From positions 1 to 64,000 of the forward strand of contig CANTFG010000267.1 in assembly GCA_947652605.1 (NCBI GenBank): 64,000 nucleotides of DNA. The letters are read 5' to 3'. Both the position numbers and the translations under genes were made by a program. The notes below the pieces were generated by a model that was given only the letters and a program-made list of their open reading frames with translations, was not told the DNA's origin and made no database searches. Origin of the DNA: Elmis aenea. Taxonomy: Eukaryota > Arthropoda > Insecta > Coleoptera > Elmidae. Each line of letters opens with the position of its first letter. The stretch's first letter is position 1. Below are positions 37,575 through 50,635 of this stretch, piece after piece.

Positions 37575-39049
37575 TGAATAACTTTGTAAATTAAATTTCA
37601 AAATAGTTGAGACAAACGGCATTATACTAAGAAAAATAAACTCTATAACATACTAAAATTTGAACAAAATCGTAAGAGCCGTTTTCGAGAAAAATTTTCA
37701 AAATTTTTAATTTTTTGAATAACTTTGTAAATTAAATTTCAAAATAGTTGAGACAAACGGCATTATACTAAGAAAAATAAACTCTATAACATACTAAAAT
37801 TTGAACAAAATCATAAGAGCCGTTTTCGAGAAAAATTTTCAAAATTTTTAATTTTTTGAATAACTTTGTAAATTAAATTTCAAAATAGTTGAGACAAACG
37901 GCATTATACTAAGAAAAGTAAACTCTATAACATACTAAAATTTGAACAAAATCGTAAGAGCCGTTTTCGAGAAAAATTTTCAAAATTTTTAATTTTTTGA
38001 ATAACTTTGTAAATTAAATTTCAAATTAGTTGAGACAAACGGTATTATACTAAGAAAAATAAACTCTATAACATACTAAAATTTGAACAAAATCGTAAGA
38101 GCCGTTTTCGAGAAAAAATTTCAAATTTTTTTTAAGTTTTTGAATAACTTTGTAAATTAAATTTCAAAATAGTTGAGACAAACGGCATTATACTAAGAAA
38201 AATAAACTCTATAACATACTAAAATTTGAACAAAATCGTAAGAGCCGTTTTCGAGAAAAATTTTCAAAATTTTTAATTTTTTGAATAACTTTGTAAATTA
38301 AATTTCAAAATAGTTGAGACAAACGGCATTATACTAAGAAAAATAAACTCTATAACATACTAAAATTTGAACAAAATCGTAAGAGCCGTTTTCGAGAAAA
38401 ATTTTCAAAATTTTTAATTTTTTGAATAACTTTGTAAATTAAATTTCAAAATAGTTGAGACAAACGGCATTATACTAAGAAAAATAAACTCTATAACATA
38501 CTAAAATTTGAACAAAATCGTAAGAGCCGTTTTCGAGAAAAATTTTCAAAATTTTTAATTTTTTGAATAACTTTGTAAATTAAATTTCAAAATAGTTGAG
38601 ACAAACACATTATACTAAGAAAAATAAACTCTATAACATACTAAAATTTGAACAAAATCATAAGAGCCGTTTTCGAGAAAAATTTTTAAAATTTTAAATT
38701 TTTTGAATAACTTTGTAAATTAAATTTCAAAATAGTTGAGACAAACGGCATTATACTAAAAAAAATAAACTCTATACCATACTGAAATTTGAACAAAATC
38801 GTAAGAGCCGTTTTCGAGAAAAATTTTCAAAATTTTTAATTTTTTGAATAACTTTGTAAATTAAATTTCAAAATAGTTGAGACAAACGGCATTATACTAA
38901 GAAAAGTAAACTCTATAACATACTAAAATTTGAACAAAATCGTAAGAGGCGTTTTCGAGAAAAATTTTCAAAATTTTTAATTTTTTGAATAACTTTGTAA
39001 ATTAAATTTCAAAATAGTTGAGACAAACGGCATTATACTAAGAAAAAAA

Positions 39050-39507
39050 GGCTATATACTCTTTGCACTTTTTTCGACAGAAAAATCGATTTTCTTAAAA
39101 CTATAGCAAATGACTTCAAACTTCTTATACACATTAGTTATGAGCGAATTAAGGATTATTAGCCCCTAAATACGATTTTTAATTTTTCGCGAAAAATGGG
39201 AAAAGTACAAAGGCTATAGTCTTTGCACTTTTTTCGACAAAAAAATCGATTTTCTTAAAACTACAGCAAATGGCTTCAAACTTCTTATACACATTAGTTA
39301 TGAGCGAATTAAGGATTATTAGCCCCTAAATACGATTTTTAATTTTTCGCGAAAAATGGGAAAAGTACAAAGGCGATAGTCTTTGCACTTTTTTCGACAA
39401 AAAAATCGATTTTCTTAAAACTACAGCAAATGGCTTCAAACTTCTTATACACGTTAGTTATGAGCAAATTAAGGATTATTAGCCCCTAAATACGATTTTT
39501 AATTTTT
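39050..39507 (+). repeat. B block 24 (trimer)
   Basis: Copy of block 20 with GGCGATAGTC at the B2/B3 boundary. It is preceded by A variants GTAAAC and GAGGCG in one monomer. Confidence 0.95.
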
Positions 39508-40052
39508 TGAATAACTTTGTAAATTAAATTTCAAAATAGTTGAGACAAACAGCATTATACTAAGAAAAATAAACTCTATAACATACTAAAATTTGAACAA
39601 AATCGTAAGAGCCGTTTTCGAGAAAAATTTTCAAAATTTTTAATTTTTTGAATAACTTTGTAAATTAAATTTCAAAATAGTTGAGACAAACGGCATTATA
39701 CTAAGAAAAATAAACTCTATAACATACTAAAATTTGAACAAAATCGTAAGAGCCGATTTCGAGAAAAATTTTCAAAATTTTTAATTTTTTGAATAACTTT
39801 GTAAATTAAATTTCAAAATAGTTGAGACAAACACATTATACTAGGAAAAATAAACTCTATAACATACTAAAATTTAAACAAAATCATAAAAGCCGTTTTC
39901 GAGAAAAATTTTCAAAATTTTAAATTTTTTGAATAACTTTGTAAATTAAATTTCAAAATAGTTGAGACAAATGGCATTATACTAAGAAAAATAAACTCTA
40001 TAACATACTAAAATTTGAACAAAATCGTAAGAGCCGTTTTCAAGAAAAATTT

Positions 40053-40166
40053 TCGACAAAAAAATCGATTTTCTTAAAACTACAGCAAATGGCTTCAAAC
40101 TTCTTATACACGTTAGTTATGAGAAAATTAAGGATTATTAGCCCCTAAATACGATTTTTAATTTTT
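40053..40166 (+). repeat. Half-B fragment (copy 3)
   Basis: Same chimera, at the same distance (1003 bp) from its block start as in copies 1 and 2. Confidence 0.93.
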
Positions 40167-40371
40167 TGAATAACTTTGTAAATTAAATTTCAAAATAGTT
40201 GAGACAAACGGCATTATACTAAGAAAAATAAACTCTATAACATACTAAAATTTGAACAAAATCGTAAGAGCCGTTTTCGAGAAAAATTTTCAAAATTTTT
40301 AATTTTTTGAATAACTTTGTAAATTAAATTTCAAAATAGTTGAGACAAACGGCATTATACTAAGAAAAAAA

Positions 40372-40828
40372 GGCTATATACTCTTTGCACTTTTTTCGAC
40401 AGAAAAATCGATTTTCTTAAAACTATAGCAAATGACTTCAAACTTCTTATACACGTTAGTTTTGAGCAAGTTAAGGATTATTAGCCCCTAAATACGATTT
40501 TTAATTTTTCGCGAAAAATGGGAAAAGTACAAATATAGTCTTTGCACTTTTTTCGACAAAAAAATCGATTTTCTTAAAACTACAGCAAATGACTTCAAAC
40601 TTCTTATACACGTTAGTTTTGAGCGAATTAAGGATTATTAGCCCCTAAATACGATTTTTAATTTTTCGTGAAAAATGGGAAAAGTACAAAGGCTATATAG
40701 TCTTTGCACTTTTTTCGACAAAAAAATCGATTTTCTTAAAACTACAGCAAATGGCTTCAAACTTCTTATACACGTTAGTTATGAGCAAATTAAGGATTAT
40801 TAGCCCCTAAATACGATTTTTAATTTTT
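40372..40828 (+). repeat. B block 25 (trimer)
   Basis: Copy of block 22, with ACAAATATAGTC and the following GGCATAATAC monomer. Eight A monomers follow. Confidence 0.95.
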
Positions 40829-42020
40829 TGAATAACTTTGTAAATTAAATTTCAAAATAGTTGAGACAAACGGCATTATACTAAGAAAAATAAACTCTAT
40901 AACATACTAAAATTTGAACAAAATCGTAAGAGCCGTTTTCGAGAAAAATTTTCAAAATTTTTAATTTTTTGAATAACTTTGTAAATTAAATTTCAAAATA
41001 GTTGAGACAAACGGCATAATACTAAGAAAAATAAACTCTATAACATACTAAAATTTGAACAAAATCGTAAGAGCCGTTTTCGAGAAAAATTTTCAAAATT
41101 TTTAATTTTTTGAATAACTTTGTAAATTAAATTTCAAAATAGTTGAGACAAACGGCATTATACTAAGAAAAATAAACTCTATAACATACTAAAATTTGAA
41201 CAAAATCGTAAGAGCCGTTTTCGAGAAAAATTTTCAAAATTTTAAATTTTTTGAATAACTTTGTAAATTAAATTTCAAAATAGTTGAGACAAACGGCATT
41301 ATACTAAGAAAAATAAACTCTATAACATACTAAAATTTGAACAAAATCGTAAGAGCCGTTTTCAAGAAAAATTTTCAAAATTTTAAATTTTTTGAATAAC
41401 TTTGTAAATTAAATTTCAAAATAGTTGAGACAAACGGCATTATACTAAGAAAAATAAACTCTATAACATACTAAAATTTGAACAAAATCGTAAGAGCCGT
41501 TTTCGAGAAAAATTTTCAAAATTTTTAATTTTTTGAATAACTTTGTAAATTAAATTTTAAAATAGTTGAGACAAACGGCATTATACTAAGAAAAATAAAC
41601 TCTATAACATACTAAAATTTGAACAAAATCGTAAGAGCCGTTTTCGAGAAAAATTTTCAAAATTTTAAATTTTTTGAATAACTTTGTAAATTAAATTTCA
41701 AAATAGTTGAGACAAACGGCATTATACTAAGAAAAATAAACTCTATAACATACTAAAATTTGAACAAAATCGTAAGAGCCGTTTTCGAGAAAAATTTTCA
41801 AAATTTTTAATTTTTTGAATAACTTTGTAAATTAAATTTCAAAATAGTTGAGACAAACGGCATTATACTAAGAAAAGTAAACTCTATAACATACTAAAAT
41901 TTGAACAAAATCGTAAGAGGCGTTTTCGAGAAAAATTTTCAAAATTTTTAATTTTTTGAATAACTTTGTAAATTAAATTTCAAAATAGTTGAGACAAACG
42001 GCATTATACTAAGAAAAAAA

Positions 42021-42478
42021 GGCTATATACTCTTTGCACTTTTTTCGACAGAAAAATCGATTTTCTTAAAACTATAGCAAATGACTTCAAACTTCTTATA
42101 CACATTAGTTATGAGCGAATTAAGGATTATTAGCCCCTAAATACGATTTTTAATTTTTCGCGAAAAATGGGAAAAGTACAAAGGCTATAGTCTTTGCACT
42201 TTTTTCGACAAAAAAATCGATTTTCTTAAAACTACAGCAAATGGCTTCAAACTTCTTATACACATTAGTTATGAGCGAATTAAGGATTATTAGCCCCTAA
42301 ATACGATTTTTAATTTTTCGCGAAAAATGGGAAAAGTACAAAGGCGATAGTCTTTGCACTTTTTTCGACAAAAAAATCGATTTTCTTAAAACTACAGCAA
42401 ATGGCTTCAAACTTCTTATACACGTTAGTTATGAGCAAATTAAGGATTATTAGCCCCTAAATACGATTTTTAATTTTT
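42021..42478 (+). repeat. B block 26 (trimer)
   Basis: Copy of block 24, 2971 bp downstream, with GGCGATAGTC. Confidence 0.95.
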
Positions 42479-43023
42479 TGAATAACTTTGTAAATTAAAT
42501 TTCAAAATAGTTGAGACAAACAGCATTATACTAAGAAAAATAAACTCTATAACATACTAAAATTTGAACAAAATCGTAAGAGCCGTTTTCGAGAAAAATT
42601 TTCAAAATTTTTAATTTTTTGAATAACTTTGTAAATTAAATTTCAAAATAGTTGAGACAAACGGCATTATACTAAGAAAAATAAACTCTATAACATACTA
42701 AAATTTGAACAAAATCGTAAGAGCCGATTTCGAGAAAAATTTTCAAAATTTTTAATTTTTTGAATAACTTTGTAAATTAAATTTCAAAATAGTTGAGACA
42801 AACACATTATACTAGGAAAAATAAACTCTATAACATACTAAAATTTAAACAAAATCATAAAAGCCGTTTTCGAGAAAAATTTTCAAAATTTTAAATTTTT
42901 TGAATAACTTTGTAAATTAAATTTCAAAATAGTTGAGACAAATGGCATTATACTAAGAAAAATAAACTCTATAACATACTAAAATTTGAACAAAATCGTA
43001 AGAGCCGTTTTCAAGAAAAATTT

Positions 43024-43137
43024 TCGACAAAAAAATCGATTTTCTTAAAACTACAGCAAATGGCTTCAAACTTCTTATACACGTTAGTTATGAGAAAATT
43101 AAGGATTATTAGCCCCTAAATACGATTTTTAATTTTT
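43024..43137 (+). repeat. Half-B fragment (copy 4)
   Basis: Same chimera, 1003 bp into its unit. Confidence 0.93.
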
Positions 43138-43342
43138 TGAATAACTTTGTAAATTAAATTTCAAAATAGTTGAGACAAACGGCATTATACTAAGAAAAAT
43201 AAACTCTATAACATACTAAAATTTGAACAAAATCGTAAGAGCCGTTTTCGAGAAAAATTTTCAAAATTTTTAATTTTTTGAATAACTTTGTAAATTAAAT
43301 TTCAAAATAGTTGAGACAAACGGCATTATACTAAGAAAAAAA

Positions 43343-43799
43343 GGCTATATACTCTTTGCACTTTTTTCGACAGAAAAATCGATTTTCTTAAAACTATAGC
43401 AAATGACTTCAAACTTCTTATACACGTTAGTTTTGAGCAAGTTAAGGATTATTAGCCCCTAAATACGATTTTTAATTTTTCGCGAAAAATGGGAAAAGTA
43501 CAAATATAGTCTTTGCACTTTTTTCGACAAAAAAATCGATTTTCTTAAAACTACAGCAAATGACTTCAAACTTCTTATACACGTTAGTTTTGAGCGAATT
43601 AAGGATTATTAGCCCCTAAATACGATTTTTAATTTTTCGTGAAAAATGGGAAAAGTACAAAGGCTATATAGTCTTTGCACTTTTTTCGACAAAAAAATCG
43701 ATTTTCTTAAAACTACAGCAAATGGCTTCAAACTTCTTATACACGTTAGTTATGAGAAAATTAAGGATTATTAGCCCCTAAATACGATTTTTAATTTTT
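43343..43799 (+). repeat. B block 27 (trimer)
   Basis: First of three consecutive blocks only 662 bp apart, each separated by one A monomer plus 64 bp. It has TATGAGAAAATT in B3, like block 21. Confidence 0.95.
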
Positions 43800-44004
43800 T
43801 GAATAACTTTGTAAATTAAATTTCAAAATAGTTGAGACAAACGGCATTATACTAAGAAAAATAAACTCTATAACATACTAAAATTTGAACAAAATCGTAA
43901 GAGCCGTTTTCGAGAAAAATTTTCAAAATTTTTAATTTTTTGAATAACTTTGTAAATTAAATTTCAAAATAGTTGAGACAAACGGCATTATACTAAGAAA
44001 AAAA

Positions 44005-44461
44005 GGCTATATACTCTTTGCACTTTTTTCGACAGAAAAATCGATTTTCTTAAAACTATAGCAAATGACTTCAAACTTCTTATACACGTTAGTTTTGAGC
44101 AAGTTAAGGATTATTAGCCCCTAAATACGATTTTTAATTTTTCGCGAAAAATGGGAAAAGTACAAATATAGTCTTTGCACTTTTTTCGACAAAAAAATCG
44201 ATTTTCTTAAAACTACAGCAAATGACTTCAAACTTCTTATACACGTTAGTTTTGAGCGAATTAAGGATTATTAGCCCCTAAATACGATTTTTAATTTTTC
44301 GTGAAAAATGGGAAAAGTACAAAGGCTATATAGTCTTTGCACTTTTTTCGACAACAAAATCGATTTTCTTAAAACTACAGCAAATGGCTTCAAACTTCTT
44401 ATACACGTTAGTTATGAGAAAATTAAGGATTATTAGCCCCTAAATACGATTTTTAATTTTT
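44005..44461 (+). repeat. B block 28 (trimer)
   Basis: Second of the 662-bp series. It carries one private change in B3 (CGACAACAAAATCG). The extra copy relative to 34147-34809 is a simple tandem gain. Confidence 0.95.
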
Positions 44462-44666
44462 TGAATAACTTTGTAAATTAAATTTCAAAATAGTTGAGAC
44501 AAACGGCATTATACTAAGAAAAATAAACTCTATAACATACTAAAATTTGAACAAAATCGTAAGAGCCGTTTTCGAGAAAAATTTTCAAAATTTTTAATTT
44601 TTTGAATAACTTTGTAAATTAAATTTCAAAATAGTTGAGACAAACGGCATTATACTAAGAAAAAAA

Positions 44667-45123
44667 GGCTATATACTCTTTGCACTTTTTTCGACAGAAA
44701 AATCGATTTTCTTAAAACTATAGCAAATGACTTCAAACTTCTTATACACGTTAGTTTTGAGCAAGTTAAGGATTATTAGCCCCTAAATACGATTTTTAAT
44801 TTTTCGCGAAAAATGGGAAAAGTACAAATATAGTCTTTGCACTTTTTTCGACAAAAAAATCGATTTTCTTAAAACTACAGCAAATGACTTCAAACTTCTT
44901 ATACACGTTAGTTTTGAGCGAATTAAGGATTATTAGCCCCTAAATACGATTTTTAATTTTTCGTGAAAAATGGGAAAAGTACAAAGGCTATATAGTCTTT
45001 GCACTTTTTTCGACAAAAAAATCGATTTTCTTAAAACTACAGCAAATGGCTTCAAACTTCTTATACACGTTAGTTATGAGCAAATTAAGGATTATTAGCC
45101 CCTAAATACGATTTTTAATTTTT
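44667..45123 (+). repeat. B block 29 (trimer)
   Basis: Third of the 662-bp series. B3 has TATGAGCAAATT and the downstream GGCATAATAC monomer, as in blocks 22 and 25. Sixteen A monomers follow, including three tandem 564-bp tetramers. Confidence 0.95.
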
Positions 45124-45687
45124 TGAATAACTTTGTAAATTAAATTTCAAAATAGTTGAGACAAACGGCATTATACTAAGAAAAATAAACTCTATAACAT
45201 ACTAAAATTTGAACAAAATCGTAAGAGCCGTTTTCGAGAAAAATTTTCAAAATTTTTAATTTTTTGAATAACTTTGTAAATTAAATTTCAAAATAGTTGA
45301 GACAAACGGCATAATACTAAGAAAAATAAACTCTATAACATACTAAAATTTGAACAAAATCGTAAGAGCCGTTTTCGAGAAAAATTTTCAAAATTTTTAA
45401 TTTTTTGAATAACTTTGTAAATTAAATTTCAAAATAGTTGAGACAAACGGCATTATACTAAGAAAAATAAACTCTATAACATACTAAAATTTGAACAAAA
45501 TCGTAAGAGCCGTTTTCGAGAAAAATTTTCAAAATTTTAAATTTTTTGAATAACTTTGTAAATTAAATTTCAAAATAGTTGAGACAAACGGCATTATACT
45601 AAGAAAAATAAACTCTATAACATACTAAAATTTGAACAAAATCGTAAGAGCCGTTTTCAAGAAAAATTTTCAAAATTTTAAATTTTT

Positions 45688-47379
45688 TGAATAACTTTGT
45701 AAATTAAATTTCAAAATAGTTGAGACAAACGGCATTATACTAAGAAAAATAAACTCTATAACATACTAAAATTTGAACAAAATCGTAAGAGCCGTTTTCG
45801 AGAAAAATTTTCAAAATTTTTAATTTTTTGAATAACTTTGTAAATTAAATTTTAAAATAGTTGAGACAAACGGCATTATACTAAGAAAAATAAACTCTAT
45901 AACATACTAAAATTTGAACAAAATCGTAAGAGCCGTTTTCGAGAAAAATTTTCAAAATTTTAAATTTTTTGAATAACTTTGTAAATTAAATTTCAAAATA
46001 GTTGAGACAAACGGCATTATACTAAGAAAAATAAACTCTATAACATACTAAAATTTGAACAAAATCGTAAGAGCCGTTTTCGAGAAAAATTTTCAAAATT
46101 TTTAATTTTTTGAATAACTTTGTAAATTAAATTTCAAAATAGTTGAGACAAACGGCATTATACTAAGAAAAGTAAACTCTATAACATACTAAAATTTGAA
46201 CAAAATCGTAAGAGGCGTTTTCGAGAAAAATTTTCAAAATTTTTAATTTTTTGAATAACTTTGTAAATTAAATTTCAAAATAGTTGAGACAAACGGCATT
46301 ATACTAAGAAAAATAAACTCTATAACATACTAAAATTTGAACAAAATCGTAAGAGCCGTTTTCGAGAAAAATTTTCAAAATTTTTAATTTTTTGAATAAC
46401 TTTGTAAATTAAATTTTAAAATAGTTGAGACAAACGGCATTATACTAAGAAAAATAAACTCTATAACATACTAAAATTTGAACAAAATCGTAAGAGCCGT
46501 TTTCGAGAAAAATTTTCAAAATTTTAAATTTTTTGAATAACTTTGTAAATTAAATTTCAAAATAGTTGAGACAAACGGCATTATACTAAGAAAAATAAAC
46601 TCTATAACATACTAAAATTTGAACAAAATCGTAAGAGCCGTTTTCGAGAAAAATTTTCAAAATTTTTAATTTTTTGAATAACTTTGTAAATTAAATTTCA
46701 AAATAGTTGAGACAAACGGCATTATACTAAGAAAAGTAAACTCTATAACATACTAAAATTTGAACAAAATCGTAAGAGGCGTTTTCGAGAAAAATTTTCA
46801 AAATTTTTAATTTTTTGAATAACTTTGTAAATTAAATTTCAAAATAGTTGAGACAAACGGCATTATACTAAGAAAAATAAACTCTATAACATACTAAAAT
46901 TTGAACAAAATCGTAAGAGCCGTTTTCGAGAAAAATTTTCAAAATTTTTAATTTTTTGAATAACTTTGTAAATTAAATTTTAAAATAGTTGAGACAAACG
47001 GCATTATACTAAGAAAAATAAACTCTATAACATACTAAAATTTGAACAAAATCGTAAGAGCCGTTTTCGAGAAAAATTTTCAAAATTTTAAATTTTTTGA
47101 ATAACTTTGTAAATTAAATTTCAAAATAGTTGAGACAAACGGCATTATACTAAGAAAAATAAACTCTATAACATACTAAAATTTGAACAAAATCGTAAGA
47201 GCCGTTTTCGAGAAAAATTTTCAAAATTTTTAATTTTTTGAATAACTTTGTAAATTAAATTTCAAAATAGTTGAGACAAACGGCATTATACTAAGAAAAG
47301 TAAACTCTATAACATACTAAAATTTGAACAAAATCGTAAGAGGCGTTTTCGAGAAAAATTTTCAAAATTTTTAATTTTT
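45688..47379 (+). repeat. Three tandem 564-bp A tetramers
   Basis: The monomer carrying GAAAAGTAAAC and GAGGCG recurs at 46171, 46735 and 47299, exactly 564 (4 x 141) bp apart. The second monomer of each tetramer has AAATTTTAAAATAG and a TTTTAAATT tail. This is a classic higher-order repeat made from the A monomer only. Confidence 0.9.
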
Positions 47380-47443
47380 TGAATAACTTTGTAAATTAAA
47401 TTTCAAAATAGTTGAGACAAACGGCATTATACTAAGAAAAAAA

Positions 47444-47902
47444 GGCTATATACTCTTTGCACTTTTTTCGACAGAAAAATCGATTTTCTTAAAACTATAG
47501 CAAATGACTTCAAACTTCTTATACACGTTAGTTTTGAGCAAGTTAAGGATTATTAGCCCCTAAATACGATTTTTAATTTTTCGCGAAAAATGGGAAAAGT
47601 ACAAAGGCTATAGTCTTTGCACTTTTTTCGACAAAAAAATCGATTTTCTTAAAACTACAGCAAATGGCTTCAAACTTCTTATACACATTAGTTATGAGCG
47701 AATTAAGGATTATTAGCCCCTAAATACGATTTTTAATTTTTCGCGAAAAATGGGAAAAGTACAAAGGCTTATAGTCTTTGCACTTTTTTCGACAAAAAAA
47801 TCGATTTTCTTAAAACTACAGCAAATGGCTTCAAACTTCTTATACACGTTAGTTATGAGCAAATTAAGGATTATTAGCCCCTAAATACGATTTTTAATTT
47901 TT
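47444..47902 (+). repeat. B block 30 (trimer)
   Basis: The B2/B3 boundary reads GGCTTATAGTC, shared only with block 32. It starts the 4948-bp duplication. Confidence 0.95.
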
Positions 47903-48447
47903 TGAATAACTTTGTAAATTAAATTTCAAAATAGTTGAGACAAACGGCATTATACTAAGAAAAATAAACTCTATAACATACTAAAATTTGAACAAAATCG
48001 TAAGAGCCGTTTTCGAGAAAAATTTTCAAAATTTTTAATTTTTTGAATAACTTTGTAAATTAAATTTCAAAATAGTTGAGACAAACGGCATTATACTAAG
48101 AAAAATAAACTCTATAACATACTAAAATTTGAACAAAATCGTAAGAGCCGATTTCGAGAAAAATTTTCAAAATTTTTAATTTTTTGAATAACTTTGTAAA
48201 TTAAATTTCAAAATAGTTGAGACAAACACATTATACTAGGAAAAATAAACTCTATAACATACTAAAATTTAAACAAAATCATAAAAGCCGTTTTCGAGAA
48301 AAATTTTCAAAATTTTAAATTTTTTGAATAACTTTGTAAATTAAATTTCAAAATAGTTGAGACAAATGGCATTATACTAAGAAAAATAAACTCTATAACA
48401 TACTAAAATTTGAACAAAATCGTAAGAGCCGTTTTCTAGAAAAATTT

Positions 48448-48561
48448 TCGACAAAAAAATCGATTTTCTTAAAACTACAGCAAATGGCTTCAAACTTCTT
48501 ATACACGTTAGTTATGAGAAAATTAAGGATTATTAGCCCCTAAATACGATTTTTAATTTTT
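48448..48561 (+). repeat. Half-B fragment (copy 5)
   Basis: Same chimera, here preceded by TTTTCTAGAAAAA in place of TTTTCAAGAAAAA, a change shared only with copy 6. Confidence 0.93.
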
Positions 48562-48766
48562 TGAATAACTTTGTAAATTAAATTTCAAAATAGTTGAGAC
48601 AAACGGCATTATACTAAGAAAAATAAACTCTATAACATACTAAAATTTGAACAAAATCGTAAGAGCCGTTTTCGAGAAAAATTTTCAAAATTTTTAATTT
48701 TTTGAATAACTTTGTAAATTAAATTTCAAAATAGTTGAGACAAACGGCATTATACTAAGAAAAAAA

Positions 48767-49225
48767 GGCTATATACTCTTTGCACTTTTTTCGACAGAAA
48801 AATCGATTTTCTTAAAACTATAGCAAAGACTTCAAACTTCTTATACACGTTAGTTTTGAGCAAGTTAAGGATTATTAGCCCCTAAATACGATTTTTAATT
48901 TTTCGCGAAAAATGGGAAAAGTACAAAGGCTATAGTCTTTGCACTTTTTTCGACAAAAAAATCGATTTTCTTAAAACTACAGCAAATGACTTCAAACTTC
49001 TTATACACGTTAGTTTTGAGCGAATTAAGGATTATTAGCCCCTAAATACGATTTTTAATTTTTCGTGAAAAATGGGAAAAGTACAAAGGCTATATAGTCT
49101 TTGCACTTTTTTCGACAAAAAAATCGATTTTCTTAAAACTACAGCAAATGGCTTCAAACTTCTTATACACGTTAGTTATGAGCAAATTAAGGATTATTAG
49201 CCCCTAAATACGATTTTTAATTTTT
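48767..49225 (+). repeat. B block 31 (trimer)
   Basis: B1 reads GCAAAGACTTC, a 1-bp loss from GCAAATGACTTC, shared only with block 33. The longest A run of the window follows (22 monomers plus 64 bp). Confidence 0.95.
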
Positions 49226-50635
49226 TGAATAACTTTGTAAATTAAATTTCAAAATAGTTGAGACAAACGGCATTATACTAAGAAAAATAAACTCTATAAC
49301 ATACTAAAATTTGAACAAAATCGTAAGAGCCGTTTTCGAGAAAAATTTTCAAAATTTTTAATTTTTTGAATAACTTTGTAAATTAAATTTCAAAATAGTT
49401 GAGACAAACGGCATTATACTAAGAAATATAAACTCTATAACATACTAAAATTTGAACAAAATCGTAAGAGCCGTTTTTGAGAAAAATTTTCAAAATTTTA
49501 AATTTTTTGAATAACTTTGTAAATTAAATTTCAAAATAGTTGAGACAAACGGCATTATACTAAGAAAAATAAACTCTATAACATACTAAAATTTGAACAA
49601 AATCGTAAGAGCCGTTTTCAAGAAAAATTTTCAAAATTTTAAATTTTTTGAATAACTTTGTAAATTAAATTTCAGAATAGTTGAGACAAACGGCATTATA
49701 CTAAGAAAAATAAACTCTATAACATACTAAAATTTGAACAAAATCGTAAGAGCCGTTTTCGAGAAAAATTTTCAAAATTTTTAATTTTTTGAATAACTTT
49801 GTAAATTAAATTTTAAAATAGTTGAGACAAACGGCATTATACTAAGAAAAATAAACTCTATAACATACTAAAATTTGAACAAAATCGTAAGAGCCGTTTT
49901 CGAGAAAAATTTTCAAAATTTTAAATTTTTTGAATAACTTTGTAAATTAAATTTCAAAATAGTTGAGACAAACGGCATTATACTAAGAAAAATAAACTCT
50001 ATAACATACTAAAATTTGAACAAAATCGTAAGAGCCGTTTTCGAGAAAAATTTTCAAAATTTTTAATTTTTTGAATAACTTTGTAAATTAAATTTCAAAA
50101 TAGTTGAGACAAACGGCATTATACTAAGAAAAGTAAACTCTATAACATACTAAAATTTGAACAAAATCGTAAGAGGCGTTTTCGAGAAAAATTTTCAAAA
50201 TTTTTAATTTTTTGAATAACTTTGTAAATTAAATTTCAAAATAGTTGAGACAAACGGCATTATACTAAGAAATATAAACTCTATAACATACTAAAATTTG
50301 AACAAAATCGTAAGAGCCGTTTTCGAGAAAAATTTTCAAAATTTTAAATTTTTTGAATAACTTTGTAAATTAAATTTCAAAATAGTTGAGACAAACGGCA
50401 TTATACTAAGAAAAATAAACTCTATAACATACTAAAATTTGAACAAAATCGTAAGAGCCGTTTTCGAGAAAAATTTTCAAAATTTTAAATTTTTTGAATA
50501 ACTTTGTAAATTAAATTTCAAAATAGTTGAGACAAACGGCATTATACTAAGAAAAATAAACTCTATAACATACTAAAATTTGAACAAAATCGTAAGAGCC
50601 GTTTTCAAGAAAAATTTTCAAAATTTTAAATTTTT

